Shown here: positions 51,074-62,904 of the stretch, in pieces | Position numbering within the stretch: position 1 is the stretch's first letter | Layout of the letters: the number at the start of each line of letters is the position of its first letter | Source: Limnoperna fortunei | Taxonomy: Eukaryota; Mollusca; Bivalvia; Mytilida; Modiolidae | Direction of reading: 5' to 3' | NCBI GenBank assembly: GCA_944474755.1 | Contig: OX104117.1 | Location: 59,821,522 to 59,885,521 of the forward strand | DNA length: 64,000 nucleotides | Program-made: the position numbers and the translations under genes | The notes under the pieces: model-generated | Databases searched by the model: none | What the model was told of the DNA's origin: nothing | Seen by the model: only the letters and a program-made list of their open reading frames with translations

Positions 51074-51541
51074 CTAATTCCGTTTTCGCCCCAAATATGT
51101 AGATTTTGAGCAATGTCGTTTTTCAGACCCAAAACTGGGACCATACTGTTTAGGTTCACAGTGCTCAACCCACAGAGCTGCTCGGTGCGTCCCCCGGTGA
51201 CATATAAGGGATGCCGTCTCGTGTGGGATGGGGGAGGGGGATTTGTCAGGTCGAAATACAGAAAGCTTGACCGCGGTCACAATAGGTAACGTGTTCGGAG
51301 AGTGTAACGCTCCTTTCGCGATCAAGACCTCTTTATTAGATTTCGGAAGAGTTTTCGCCCCTACCCATACTTTTCCAGTGCATTCAAAATTTTTGCCCTT
51401 TGATTCATTTTTCCCAAATTGATTATTATTTGTTAACTTGTTCTTGTCTAAATATAGCTTAAATACTGCTCCCTGGACGTAAAGTAAACATCCAATCAAT
51501 TCATACTTAAAACTCTTTTTGTAAAATGCTGATAATTCCAT
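51074..51541 (-). CDS. Unrecognised 155-codon open frame
   Basis: A single-exon open frame starting MELSAFYKK and ending LGRKRN. It is the second-longest frame in the window and lies beside a MITE. The C-terminal third is rich in Cys, His, Arg and Pro (CHRGTHRAALWVEHCEP). I recognise no domain. It may be part of an old transposon or chance, since the opposite strand is also partly open. Kept because of its length, with low belief. Confidence 0.18.
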   Translation of the reverse strand: MELSAFYKKSFKYELIGCLLYVQGAVFKLYLDKNKLTNNNQFGKNESKGKNFECTGKVWVGAKTLPKSNKEVLIAKGALHSPNTLPIVTAVKLSVFRPDKSPSPIPHETASLICHRGTHRAALWVEHCEPKQYGPSFGSEKRHCSKSTYLGRKRN

Positions 51542-52199
51542 ACTACTGAAAGCATATATCCTTAATTACAAACAGAGAAAATGTATAAATATATTTATAA
51601 AGTAAATGTTGATCAAAAACGGGGAGGGGGCTTTTGGATAGTGGTTGGGAATACCAGGAACCTATAAATCAAGTTATAGTTATACAGCTAGTCCCAGAGA
51701 ATACATATAATATTTTGAAAGTGTATCACACACAGATCATCTATGGTAAGTTGATTCTAGTTGGTCAAATGCTTTCTACAAAAAAATCAAATTTCAAATG
51801 TAAAAGAAAAGATAAACTAAGACTGAAGCAAAAGGAGGGCAATAGCTGACTTCGACTTTTAGGTGAGTTTTCAAAAGATGGTAAAATCTATAATTTAGTA
51901 GGAACCTATACCATCTGGTTGTAATTATCCTAATGATTTCAGGGAATATATTTGGTCAAAATAAAATTAATTTGCATATTCACAAAATCGCCAATAGTAT
52001 TCCTTTACATAAGATTACAATTCCTTGTTTAAAACATTATAATCAAAAACAGTTATTAAAGAGATCTCTTTTTCTTACATAATATCTGGATATCAGTTCT
52101 CTCAGATTAAATGTTATATATTTGAAAGCGGACACCATCATGATGATCAGGACACCATTGGTTCCAATTGAAAGATCGTTTCAGTGGAAAACATCTTAG

Positions 52200-53426
52200 A
52201 GGCTATTAAGAGCCTGTATCGCTGACCTGACTACAAAAAACTTTTTAAGACAAGACTTTTCTTGCAAATTTTGATATTCAATGCTAAAGAGTTAATGTGA
52301 AGATGCTGTTTCTATGATTGTTGCCATGTTGAATTTAAAATCAGCAGTAGGAGAGTTTTTGAGAAGAAGCAGTTTTTATGTTTTTTCGTAGGTTAGTATG
52401 TTAAGTAATGTTCCATGGTGGAAGCAATCTTGTATTTTTGATCGAAACAAAAAACTCAAAATTGGTAGAGGACCATACAATATCACATATCCTAAAATAT
52501 GCCAAGCGGTTTGTGAGAAAACGAATTTTGAAATTGCAGCCAGTCAGAACGCATTTGCAGCTCTGGCAGCTATGTTGAATTTCCTATCGGGTCAAAACAT
52601 ACTTAAAATAATAAGATTACTATCTAAGATTCACTTCTGCATTATTTGGTTAAATTGTGTGGAACTGAGTTTCAGAGAAAAAGCTGTTTGTATGGTTTTC
52701 CCATAGGGACCTATGTTAAGCTGTGTTCCATCGTGGCCACCATCTTGGATTTTGGATCGGCACAAAAAAACTCAAACTTTGTAAAGGACCACCTAAGTTA
52801 CATTTCTGCAATATTTCAAATCAATCTGCCAAGCAGTTTATGAGAAGAAGATTTTTGAATTTCAGTGAATCAGAACGCATTAATGGCCATGGAAGCCACG
52901 TTGAATTTGCAATTGGCTGGAAAAAACCCAAAACAATAAGATAATTATCCAACCTTCATAATTTGGCTTCATTGTGTGGAACAGTTTCAGAGAAGAAGTT
53001 GTTTGTATGTTTTTCCCATAGAGTCCCATGTTAAACTATGTCCAGCTATGACAGCCATCTTGGATTTTGGATAGGCACAAAAAACGCAAACTTTGTAGAG
53101 GACTATCTAAGGTACATTTCTGCAAAACTTCTAATCAATCTGTCAAGCAGTTTATGAGAAAAAGATTTTTGAAATTCAGCCAATCCGAACGCATTAAAGG
53201 CTCTGGCAGCCATGTTTAATATTTGATCAGCACCAAAAACTCAAACTTTGTAAAAAAAACAACCCAATAAACATTCCTGCCAAGTTTGGTTCCAATTGGC
53301 CAAGGGGTTTTGGAGAAGAAGATTGAAATGTGAAAAGTTTACGGCCGCCGCCGCCGACGACGACGACGACGGACGCAAAGTGATGAGAATAGCTCACACT
53401 GACCCTTTGGTCATGCGAGCTAAAAA
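52200..53426 (+). mobile_element. Non-autonomous element with about 314-bp tandem repeats and 3' hairpin
   Basis: Three units (starting near 52390, 52700 and 53015) share TTCCCATAG..CATGTTAA, CCATCTTGGATTTTGGAT and TTTATGAGAAGAAGATTTTT. The 3' end has GCCGCCGCCGCCGACGACGA, then AGTGATGAGAATAGCTCAC and a short stem pairing AGCTCAC..with GCGAGCT. This end is typical of a very common bivalve repeat, as recalled. Open frames inside are incidental. The left boundary is approximate. Confidence 0.7.
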
Positions 53427-53524
53427 GTTAATGTTGACACCAGATGAGAAGTGACAGAAGTATGTCATATTTGGTCCAGGTACACTTAAGAGCCTATATA
53501 TTATAATGAATAAAATCCAGTTTT

Positions 53525-56496
53525 TGACGGGTGTGAAGTTAGCAGTGGGTTCGATATTCGATATTCGACATTCGAATATCGAACTCGCTGCTAGCAGTGG
53601 GTTCGATATTCGAAATTCTAATATCGAACTTGCTGCTAGCAGTGGGTTCGATATTCGATATTAATAAATACACATTATCAAATACAAGATAAAAAGATGT
53701 ATAAAATTGCTATACATACTACCTAGGGGAATTTTATACATCTGGAAAGGTTTGGTATGTAAGGGAACCCAACAGCGTCAAATTTGAATATCGAACTGGT
53801 AAATAATCCGTTACATGTGAATATGCACGAGTATGCCGAGAAATAACCACTTAGTTTTTTTTATTCAAATCTATCCTGCTGTGGTCATCAGTGTTAATTA
53901 ATATGCATAAGGCTTATCTGTAGCAAACTATATGTGTTCGTTACGCCACGGAAGCAATACATTTTCGTCTTTTACCCCGTTCTAATTTTTTATGAGTTAA
54001 TTTTGAAAGTGCTTTATACGATAGTGACTTACAAATACGAAAACTTGGTAAACGGACTGTTATTTCTCGCCAGTGATTGTATACCACTTTTCATTTTTAA
54101 TAGAAAACTGGTTATAAACGCCCCCCGCCGAGAATGTCAACTAGCATATACTTTGAGCTTACCTCCCTTTCCATTGATGTCTTTCTTTTTTTTTCCGTTT
54201 TAACGGTATATTTTGTATTTCAGTTTGTTTTCTAAACTGCCAGGAATGCTAAATTTTGATTTTATTAAAAACCAGAATAATTGTTGATATGATGTCACGT
54301 GACTTGCCTTTATATTACCGCGGAGATAGGTTTATATTTTCTTTTCTAGGGAGACCGTCGTCGGTTATGGACATATATTGATTGAAGCACGATCGTGGAA
54401 TAATAATAAATGTTAATAAAAGGGCGTCGTGGATGACTGTAGTCGGAGATTTTGAAGATTATTGGACAACGTAACGTTTCAAGAATTTCTCAACAACAAC
54501 AAAATTACATTGGAAATTGTTCGGGACCACCCCTTCATCATCTTTCAATCTTCATGAAACTTGGCAAAACAGTTGGCATTATATAGCTATAGATGCTGTC
54601 AAAAGGAATTTAAGGCATCTGGTCAGGTTCGGTATGTAAGAGAGCCCAACAGCATCAATTTGAATATCGAAATGGTAAAAAATCACTTAAGTGCGAATAT
54701 GCGAACCTCGAGACCACCCCTTTATCCTCTTTCAATCTTCATGAAACTTGGCGAAACAGTTGGCATTATATAGTTATAGATGATGTCAAAAGGAATTTAA
54801 GGCATCTGGTCGGGTTCGGTATGTAAGAGAGCCCAACAGCATCAATTTGAATATCGAAATGGTAAAAAATCACTTAAGTGCGAATATGCGAACCTCGGGA
54901 CCACCCGTTCATCCTCTTTCAATCTTCATGAAACTTGACAAAAGTGATTTTTTACCATTTCGATATTCAAATTTGATGCTGTTGGGCTCCCTTACATACC
55001 GAACCCGTCCAGATGCCTTAAATTTCTTTTGACAGCATCTAAAGCTATATAATACCAACTGTTTTGCCAAGTTTCATGAAGATTGAAAGAGGGTGAAGGG
55101 GTGGTCCCGAGGTTCGCATATTCGCACTTAAGTGATTTGTTTATCATTTTGATATTCGAATTTGATGCTGTTGGGTTCCTTTACATACCGAACCCGTCCA
55201 GATGCCTTAAATTCCTTTTGACAGCATCAAAACCTGTATAATGCCAGCTGATTTGCCAAGTTTCATGAAGATTGAAAGAGGATAAAGGGGTGGTCCCGAG
55301 GTTCGCATATTCGCGCTTAAGTGATTTTTTACCATTTCGATATTCAAATTTGATGCTGTTGGGCTCCTTTACATACCGAACCCGTCCAGATGCCTTAAAT
55401 TCCTTTTGACAGCATCAAAAGCTATATAATGTCAACTGTTTTGCCAAGTTTCATGAAGATTGAAAGAGGATGAAGGGGTGGTCCCGAGGTTCGCATATTC
55501 GCACATAAGTGATTTTTTTCCATTTCGATATTCAAATTTGATGCTGTTGGGCTCCCTTACATACCGAACCCGTCCAGATGCCTTAAATTCCTTTTGACAG
55601 CATCTAAAGCTATATAATGCCAACTGTTTTGCCAAGTTTCATGAAGATTGAAAGAGGATGAAGGGGTAGTCCCGAGGTTCGCATATTCGCGCTTAAGTGA
55701 TTTTTTACCATTTCGATATTCAAATTTGATGCTGTTGGGCTCCCTTACATACCGAACCCGTCCAGATGCCTTAAATTTCTTTTGACAGCATCTAAAGCTA
55801 TATAATACCAACTGTTTTGCCAAGTTTCATGAAGATTGAAAGAGGATGAACGGGTGGTCCTGAGGTTCGCATATTCGCACTTAAGTGATTTGTTTATCAT
55901 TTTGATATTCGAATTTGATGCTGTTGGGCTCCTTTACATACCGAACCCGTCCAGATGCCTTAAATTCCTTTCGACAGCATCAAAAGCTATATAATGCCAA
56001 CTGTTTTGCCAAGTTTAATGAAGATTGAAAGAGGATGAAGGGGTGGTCCCGAGGTTCGCACTTAGTGATTTTTTACCATTTCGATATTTTAATTTGATGC
56101 TGTTGGGCTCCCTTACATACCGAACCCGTCCAGATGCCTTAAATTCCTTTTGTCAGCATCTAAAGCTATATATTGCCAACTGTTATGCCAAGTTTCATGA
56201 AGATTGAAAGAGGATGAAGGTGTGGTCCCGAGGTTCGCACTTCAGTGATTTTTTACCATTTCGATATTCAAATTTGATGCTGTTGGGCTCCCTTACATAC
56301 CGAACCCCGTCTAGATTCCTTAAATTCCTTTTGACAGTTGTTGTTTGTATGTATAGCAATGTTATACATCTTTTTTTCTTGTATTTGATAATGTGTATTT
56401 ATTAATATCGAATATCGAACCCACTGCTAGCAGCGAGTTCGATATTCGAATGTCGAATATCGAATATCGAACCTACTGCTAACTTCACACCCGTCA
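53525..56496. mobile_element. 3-kb element with about 190-base TIRs around inverted 188-bp arrays
   Basis: The left end TGACGGGTGTGAAGTTAGCA continues through CGATATTCGATATTCGA motifs, CTGCTAGCAG and ACACATTATCAAATACAAGA, then AAAGATGTATAA.. ATTGCTATACATA. All of these recur inverted at 56345-56496. GTTTT flanks both ends and may be the target duplication. Inside are about 2.4 units of a 188-base repeat in one orientation (54520-54940) and about 7 in the other (54945-56335). The 53.9-54.5 kb part is unique. No transposase was recognised. Confidence 0.85.
54520..56335. repeat. 188-bp satellite-like arrays in opposite orientations
   Basis: Each unit has CAATCTTCATGAAACTTGGC, GATGCTGTCAAAAGGAATTT, GGTTCGGTATGTAAGGGAGC and TTTGAATATCGAAATGG. 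In the inverted array the copies recur every 188-189 bases (55071, 55260, 55448, 55636, 55825, 56014). Orientation switches near 54943. The similar small open frames on both strands are repeat products. Confidence 0.95.
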
Positions 56497-57025
56497 GTTT
56501 TTGTATCCTTACCATTTCACATTGATAAAGGGTCATTCCAGATAACTTTTTCACAAAGTACCCTTTTAATATTATATTCTCCTTCATATAATACAAATAA
56601 TTGTGCAAAGATGAAAAAACCCTAAATTTCTAATGTCTGTCTGTAAATTCATACTGTTTGAACGACTAGGAAAGATCATTGTAATATACTACCTGGTCAA
56701 TTCCTTAATTAGAGGTCCATAAGTTCATTTTATTAATTTATTACAGAAAAAAGTGCCAACGAAATAAAAAATTTAAAAGAGAGAATGCCCGGTGAAGGTC
56801 AGTGAAAGTATAATAAATAGTGAACAAAAACATCCAGCAGTTTTATTGTGACCTTGAAAAGCTTTGGAGGACCATTCTACTGCATCTCTATCCGATATAC
56901 TTCAAAAATTCAAAAAAGCACTTACATAATGTGTGCTTGTTTAAGTTTTATTTTAATAATGGAATAAGATCAAGTGATTAATTAAAAACATCCCAATATA
57001 GTTTTTACATATTTGTTTGATCCGG

Positions 57026-57160
57026 GTTTAACACCACTTACTTAATACCACACACATTTTTCAACTATATCATCACATTCAGTTTTTATTGGAGGAGAGC
57101 CCGAGTACCAGGTACAATCACCTACGTTTGACAGTAAAACTGATATGCCAGTGATCTATA
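57026..57160 (-). mobile_element. Older SINE fragment hosting a younger SINE
   Basis: Reverse-complement tail and body (GTTTAACACCACTTAC, TTTTTCAACTATATCATCAC, AGTTTTTATTGGAGGAG, GTTTGACAGTAAAACTG). It stops where the SINE at 57171 is inserted. Confidence 0.75.
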
Positions 57161-57170
57161 CAGCAGATGA

Positions 57171-57421
57171 TTTGTTTGAATGGTGTTTAACACCACCTTC
57201 AACAATTTTTCAGCAATATCATGGCGTCCAGTTTTTATTGCGGGAGGAAGACGGGGTACCCAGAGAGAACCCCCAACCTTCGTCGGAAAAGTGGCAATTC
57301 TTGTCAATTAAGATTGAAGTCGAACGCACAAAGCCCGCAGTGAGGCTCGAACCCTCAATCTCAGTGTTGACACAGCACACGATTAATAGTAGACAAACCA
57401 CCTAAGTCACTCGGCCACTAT
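57171..57421 (-). mobile_element. Complete SINE with 9-bp target-site duplication
   Basis: Reverse complement of the 7581 element: tail GTTTAACACCACCTTC, body GTCCAGTTTTTATTGCGGGA and ATTGCCACTTTTC, B box within GAGGCTCGAACCCTC, A box CACTCGGCCACTA. Flanking AGCAGATGA at 57162-57170 and 57422-57430 is an exact target duplication. Confidence 0.92.
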
Positions 57422-57699
57422 AGCAGATGACAAACTTACTTAACCAATGAGGCCCGAATCCTTGTCTGGCGGCTGCCAACTTGTATGATTAAATTAAAAA
57501 AATACAATTATTCCAATTTGTATATACCTTGTATTGAGCCACCCACTACTTACAATACCCTCTCTTTTCTCATTTACACATCCTTATCACATAAACATAT
57601 GAGAGTAAACTGTTGTTTTATTATCCAGTACATAACAAAGTGGAAATAATTTCTTGTTCTACCCCCCCTCCCCCAAAGATCTTTATTTCAGCATTATAC

Positions 57700-58390
57700 G
57701 AGATTAATTATGACTCGACAAAGTTGATCTAACGATAACTGATACCCCGCTTCAATTTTGTAAAAATTTCAAATGCTTTTTGTAGGCTGGTGTCCTCGCA
57801 TCAATAGGCTTCTTACACACCTGATATGTAATATTATCCTTTCAATGGACATTTTGAGTTATTGAAAAGAAACGTTCGGTTATTTTTGTAAAAATTTCTA
57901 ACATGTTTCGGCAAATTTGACCTTGAAATTTGATTGATTTCCCCCCAAAATCTATCGGCTTCTGATACACCTAATATGAAACTATTTATCAAAGTTCTAT
58001 TGAAATTAAATGTAAACTTTTTGAGTTATTTTCCGGAAGCATCTTTTTTGTACAAATTTCTTACATGTTTTGGCAAATTGTGAACTTGCAATTTGACAGA
58101 TTTCTCCCCAAAATAGTCTCCGATCCACCTAATATAAAATACTATATCCCAAAGTTTAATTGAAATCAAAGCAAACTTTTTGAGTCATTGTCTGGAAACT
58201 AGAAATTAGACAGCTTTCCTCCAAAATCAATAGGCTTCTTACCAAGCTAATATCTAACAATATCCCATATTTTCATTTTAATGGGATGTAAGTTTTTTAA
58301 TGATCCCCCGGAAACCAAGTCTGGATGGTTCAGACCGATAAGAGGACCATTATATATCGCCCGACTCTGTCAAGCAAGGGTATAAAAATA
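57700..58390 (-). repeat. Dispersed element with about 180-bp internal repeats (HINE-like), copy B
   Basis: Three degenerate units share AATTTCTAACATGTTT, GGCTTCTTACACACCTAATA and ATTGAAAT.AAAC.AACTTTTTGAGT. It ends CCGACTCTGTCAAGCAAGGG TATAAAAATA. Reverse-complemented it matches the element at 1-690. Confidence 0.6.
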
Positions 58391-59621
58391 TATTTATGTT
58401 CATATGTTGTGTGTCAGAATAAAATTATTTGGTTGGTACTAGTATGAAATATTTTTTATACATACTGACAAAAAAGCTTTCATAGCAACCTTGTCTTACA
58501 AAAATATCCACAATTGTCTCAAGGAACTTAATACATCAATGAGGACAACACTTATTACTGTGTAAAATGAACTCTATAGGAAGGGCAATAACTCTTACGA
58601 TACAAGAAAGTTTTAGTTTTATTGACTGTATACAACGAAAGATTTCTCCTTACATCAGTTGCACAAATGCTGAATCAATCAGCTCAGTAATTTTATACTA
58701 ACATAACATTATACAAAACGATATCAACAAAATGGTAAAATACACAAGAACTTTTCGCTGGATCACATACCTTATCTTGAAATATTTAAAAATAAAATTA
58801 TGTACATTTAACTCTTAAGCCATTGGACTCGTATTACTGTGATTTAATATTTCTTTCCAAGTCTATACCATATAAAAAATTCCCGCTAAATTAGAAAAAA
58901 GGATAAGATCACCAAACAAATTTGTTCGTTGCAATTAAGATTTTTAGCATGTTTCTCTAAAGGAAAGCACTTTTCCACAAGATCACAGACCTTATATTGA
59001 CATGCATATGCTGTACAACATGTACATGTACCATAACCTCTTCGCCTTATTGCTTGTTGCTTTAGCATTTCTTCACAACAGTCTTTACCAAAATGTACAA
59101 AAATAAAAATTGCCCGAACAGAGCTTTCTTGAAAAGATAAGGTCAACTTAAAAACATTTTCTGAAACAGAAAAATGATTATGCATCATTTTTCAGGAAAG
59201 GCACACCATAAGCATCTTATTACATAAACAATTCCTATGATGTCACCATCTCAGTCAATTTTATTGGATGCAATTCTAGAGAAGATCTTGCACTCTTACA
59301 TTCCTTCTGACTGGATGAAATTCCTTCTTTGTAATGGAACCAGATTTTTGTGTTCAACAATTTTTGTCTTTTGTCTTCTAATACAAACAATATATTAAAA
59401 TAAATCAATGCATTTTAATTTATTTCTCAATGAAAATTCTCATTCTAATGCAATTCTTGATGTAATGTCAATTCTGATTGGAAAGCGTGAATAATTTCAT
59501 GGCATCAATTCCACGACTGATGCGGTCGGAAGTTAACGCAAGCGCAGACGTTATTTCTGGCTAATAAAAAAAATCCCATTTCAGCCATTTAACTTTGTTT
59601 TTAATTGCCATAGCATTAGAA
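58391..59621. other. Non-coding DNA
   Basis: No gene supported. A 100-codon minus frame at 58886-59188 contains a Cys-rich stretch (GTCTCCTAYACQYKVC), but I recognise no family and no splice context. Confidence 0.4.
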
Positions 59622-59791
59622 TGGAGATAACCGTAATGTATTTGAAGATTTGCCGGCATCAACTGGTGATTTGATGGTCGGAAATATCCATTTACTTCCT
59701 CCGCTTAAGCGTCGCCATTAAACTCAAATTCCGACCATCAAATCACCAATTGATGTCGATAAATATTCAAATACAATACAGTTATCTACTA
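59622..59791. mobile_element. Foldback element with about 60-base arms
   Basis: GATAACCGTAATGTATTTGAAG..CATCAACTGGTGATTTGATGGTCGGAA pairs with TTCCGACCATCAAATCACCA..TTCAAATACAATACAGTTATC. The loop is about 50 bases. Non-coding. Confidence 0.85.
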
Positions 59792-60072
59792 AATATTATT
59801 TATGTTAAAACAGACAGTTTTATTTTGCAGACTTTAAAAACATTCTGTACGCAAATTTTGAGTGTGTTCCGTCTAATTTTAGCCAGATTCTGGGCAGAAT
59901 CTGCTTAAAAATTAAGCAATTTAGACGGAATTAAGGCATACATGGAAAATGGGACAAAAATCTGTCTAAGGATAAGACGGTATCCATTTTAGAATAAGAA
60001 TCAATTTTTTAATTCCAGCTAACAGGTACCAGCAAAAGCGGAATGTGGTATTCACAATTCCTGCTAACAGTT

Positions 60073-60340
60073 AGGGACAGACCATTTAACTTGAAAAGGG
60101 GGGGCATGGTTTTTTGTTTTGGACAGAAAATTGTTAAAATATTTATTTTTTAAAGGCGTCGCGACAGAATATTTTTTTTCATTATTAGCATTATTTTATA
60201 TAGCAGAAATCCTTCTTTAGAATATTTTTTTCTTACCCTCCGCTTCCAATATATTTTTTTCATCAAAAATCATTTTCAAAATATTTTTGTAGGAAAAAAC
60301 CAAGCCCCCCCCCCCCATGCAAGTTAAATGGTCGGTCCCT
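60073..60340. mobile_element. 268-bp MITE, AGGGACnGACCATTTAACTTG termini
   Basis: The left end AGGGACAGACCATTTAACTTG, then a G run, mirrors the right-hand C run followed by CAAGTTAAATGGTCGGTCCCT. The interior is A/T-homopolymer rich and partly self-complementary. Similar 'GGTCGGTCCCT' elements are known to me from invertebrates. No target duplication seen. Confidence 0.85.
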
Positions 60341-60971
60341 GAGAGAATCTGACACTTAGAAAATTTTTCATAATAATCTTAGACGGATATTTGGACTTGG
60401 ACATTTTCACTATAATAATTCAAGCTCTAATGCAGGTTAAATAAATATATTTGCACTGTATACTTAGTTTTATGAAAAATATTAAGGAATTAAAAAAATC
60501 TTTCTAATTCATGTTGATTAGTACAGCAATAATCATAATAAATAAGGCATGTAAAGGGGAAATTGTTAAAGGGTTGTTACAGAATTAATGTATTTGGGCA
60601 TGACAGGCTTTTGAAAACACATGTTTGGTGGGTATTGGATAACATAATTAAATGAAGAATATTATTTCATTAAGTGATGGAGACAAAAATTGCCCTCCAC
60701 CCTACACACACTTAATTCATTCTGAATCAACCTTTAGTCGTATTTCTAAATATATCTAGGTAATTCTGTCTAATAACTCCACTTAACATCTGATTTAAGC
60801 GGATTTCTGCACGTTTTCAATTAAAAAAAAATTTAATAGATCAAAATTATACATGTAACAATCTTTCAAAAATTTTTGGAACACTTTGTAATTAAAAAAA
60901 AATTTCTAAGAGAAATATGCAGTAAACAAACATTTGTATGAGCGATTATTATGATGGTTGGTGGTTAGTTG
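60341..60971. other. AT-rich non-coding DNA
   Basis: Nothing supportable beyond A/T-rich runs. Confidence 0.45.
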
Positions 60972-61117
60972 AATGGGGTTTAATGCCACTTCCTGCAATT
61001 TTTCAGCTATTTAGTTGTGTCCGGTTTATACTGGGGGGGGGGGGGGGATAAGTAGGAGTACCAGGAGAAAATGCCATACTCCATGAAAACTCTCAATTCT
61101 TGTCAATCAAGAATGGG
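60972..61117 (-). mobile_element. Diverged SINE, 3' and central part
   Basis: GGGTTTAATGCCACTTCCTG, TTTTTCAGCTATTTAGTTG, a 15-base G run, GGAGTACCAGGAGAA and CAATTCTTGTCAATCAAGA match the reverse-complement SINE body. It ends at the border of the 300-bp duplication. Confidence 0.7.
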
Positions 61118-61430
61118 GTCCACACACAGCATGCAGTAAACCTCAAAACCATGCATTAGTTTGGACATGCATATCAATATTAAATGAATAACTTTGTAGA
61201 TAAAATTCTTTTTAGCAATCCTTTTTATTTTGGATGTATAATGATCCACTGACTGCCACGGAGGCGTCAATTTTTTTATTATTCTAAATGGTTTAGTGAT
61301 CTATATTTGTTTATTTGCACTGTAAATGAAAAACCGAACCACATGTGTAAATCCGATTTCAGCTTGTCCATATAATTCCTAGCCAGTTCATATATATTCA
61401 CCAGTCTATATATGATTATATGGACCATTT
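61118..61430 (+). repeat. 300-bp dispersed duplication, copy 1
   Basis: From ATCAAGAATGGGGTCCACAC to CTATATATGATTATATGGAC. It matches 63696-64000 at a level I estimate above 90 percent, with small indels (for example AATATTAAATGAATAACT present only here). It contains CACTGACTGCCACGGAGGCG. Confidence 0.95.
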
Positions 61431-61599
61431 AGGCTTACAGAAATGAAAATATAGTAAATCTTTAAAGTGTAATATTATGTTACAGTTTACACCTGTTTTT
61501 TCTCCTTGTTAAGTAACAGCTGCCTCAGGGGCACATTATATGCCCGCCCGTCTGAAGATAAGGGCATCATGGATGTATAACTCTATTTGCACTGATGAG

Positions 61600-61850
61600 G
61601 AAAAAAAATATCAGTAATGCCCACAAGTTTCAAGAAAATTTATATACAAGCTTTTTAGGACTTCCAGTCTGAAAATAAAAAAAAAATTCCCCCTTTTTCA
61701 TGAACAAAAACTTAACAAAAAACTGAAAGGCGACTCACAGCTATAAAAAAAAAGAATTTCACAAAATTTCAAGAAAATTTATAAGGTTTTTTTGAGGCGA
61801 GCCTGAAAACAAACTAAATTCACCAATTTTTCCATAACTCCACCCTGTCT
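61600..61850 (+). repeat. About 140-bp degenerate tandem repeat
   Basis: CAAGTTTCAAGAAAATTTAT..CTGAAAATAAA recurs as AAATTTCAAGAAAATTTATA..CTGAAAACAAA about 140 bases later. Probably part of another dispersed element. Confidence 0.6.
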
Positions 61851-62317
61851 CAAAGAATTCTCTCCAGTCTCATAAATTTTTCGGCAAATTTGTCAGCAAT
61901 TTATTTAATAAATCCCTAGATCTTTCCATTTCTTACCAGATCGGTCGGTCTCTAACTATATATTGATTTTTAAAGCTATTTATAGACTGAAAAAAACCAA
62001 AATCTATTTTTATACAACAATAAACTATTTGTTGTGTTTATTGCTTAAGACAAAAATGGATGTATAAATGAAGAATTTTTTAATAAAATCAGTAATAAAA
62101 TATATATTAATGACATTTGCAATCATGGCATAAGAAATATACCTAATAGAAATCTCTGAAAAAATATACAAAATTAAATGATTTTTTGATTTTGCATATT
62201 ATTGATCAATGGAAAGTTAAGCACGTTGCTCTTGATCAACTTCTTGATTTAACTATTACTGGACTCCTTCACATATTTTTGTATATGACATTCTTCTATT
62301 GTTTTTTTTTATGTTCA
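61851..62317. other. AT-rich non-coding DNA
   Basis: No gene, RNA or repeat boundary recognised. Confidence 0.45.
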
Positions 62318-62445
62318 ACCCCACTTTTCGCAAATTTTCAGCTATATTATGGAGTGCAGTTTTTATTGGGGGAGGAAGCCGGAGTACCCGGAGAGAACCC
62401 CTGATCTGCGGTAGGAAAACTGGCAATCATTGTCAATTGCTTTGG
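62318..62445 (-). mobile_element. SINE body fragment
   Basis: TTTTCAGCTATATTATGGAG, AGTTTTTATTGGGGGAGGA, GGAGTACCCGGAGAGAACC and AAAACTGGCAATCATTGTCA match the reverse complement of the 7581 SINE. The tRNA-like head is absent. Confidence 0.8.
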
Positions 62446-62904
62446 TTTAAAAATGAACAATGACATATTCAGCCATCATGTCAGACATACTTTTGGTAGA
62501 ATACCTGATCATTTTTAAGGGGTATGGGGACTGCTAAAAGTCCCCAGTGGCTCTTAGGTAAAGCCTTAATTGTGAGGGGCACAGGGGGTGAAGACCTCTA
62601 GACCGAAAATGAGTTTTTTTAGCTGACGTACACATATATTTGGTTAATTCTGGATTAGAAAAAGCTGTTTTAACACAATTTGAACCTAATTCCTGAAAAT
62701 AAGAAGAAATCGTGGAGATTCCAACAACCTACTCTGTAGCCTGGACATGAGTAAAAAATTCTGGAGTTTCCGGGCAAAATCTGCAGCATTGGCATGTATG
62801 TGTCAGAGTGCAATTTTATTACATTAATACCTGAAAAATTATGTTCATGTAAAGTTAAACAGTCTTTTAGAACAGTACAGTATAGACACAATGATAAGGT
62901 TTAT

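Noticed and set aside
52398..52944. 65-102 codon plus frames
   Set aside because: Lie in the 314-bp-period repeat; frames differ between units and break at indels.
54561..56405. Several similar 60-88 codon frames on both strands
   Set aside because: Products of the 188-bp repeat arrays in opposite orientation.
57145..57405. Opposed 86- and 60-codon frames
   Set aside because: Inside the complete minus-strand SINE at 57171-57421.
58886..59188. Cys-rich 100-codon minus frame as a secreted peptide gene
   Set aside because: No signal peptide, no splice sites or homology recognised; most likely chance.
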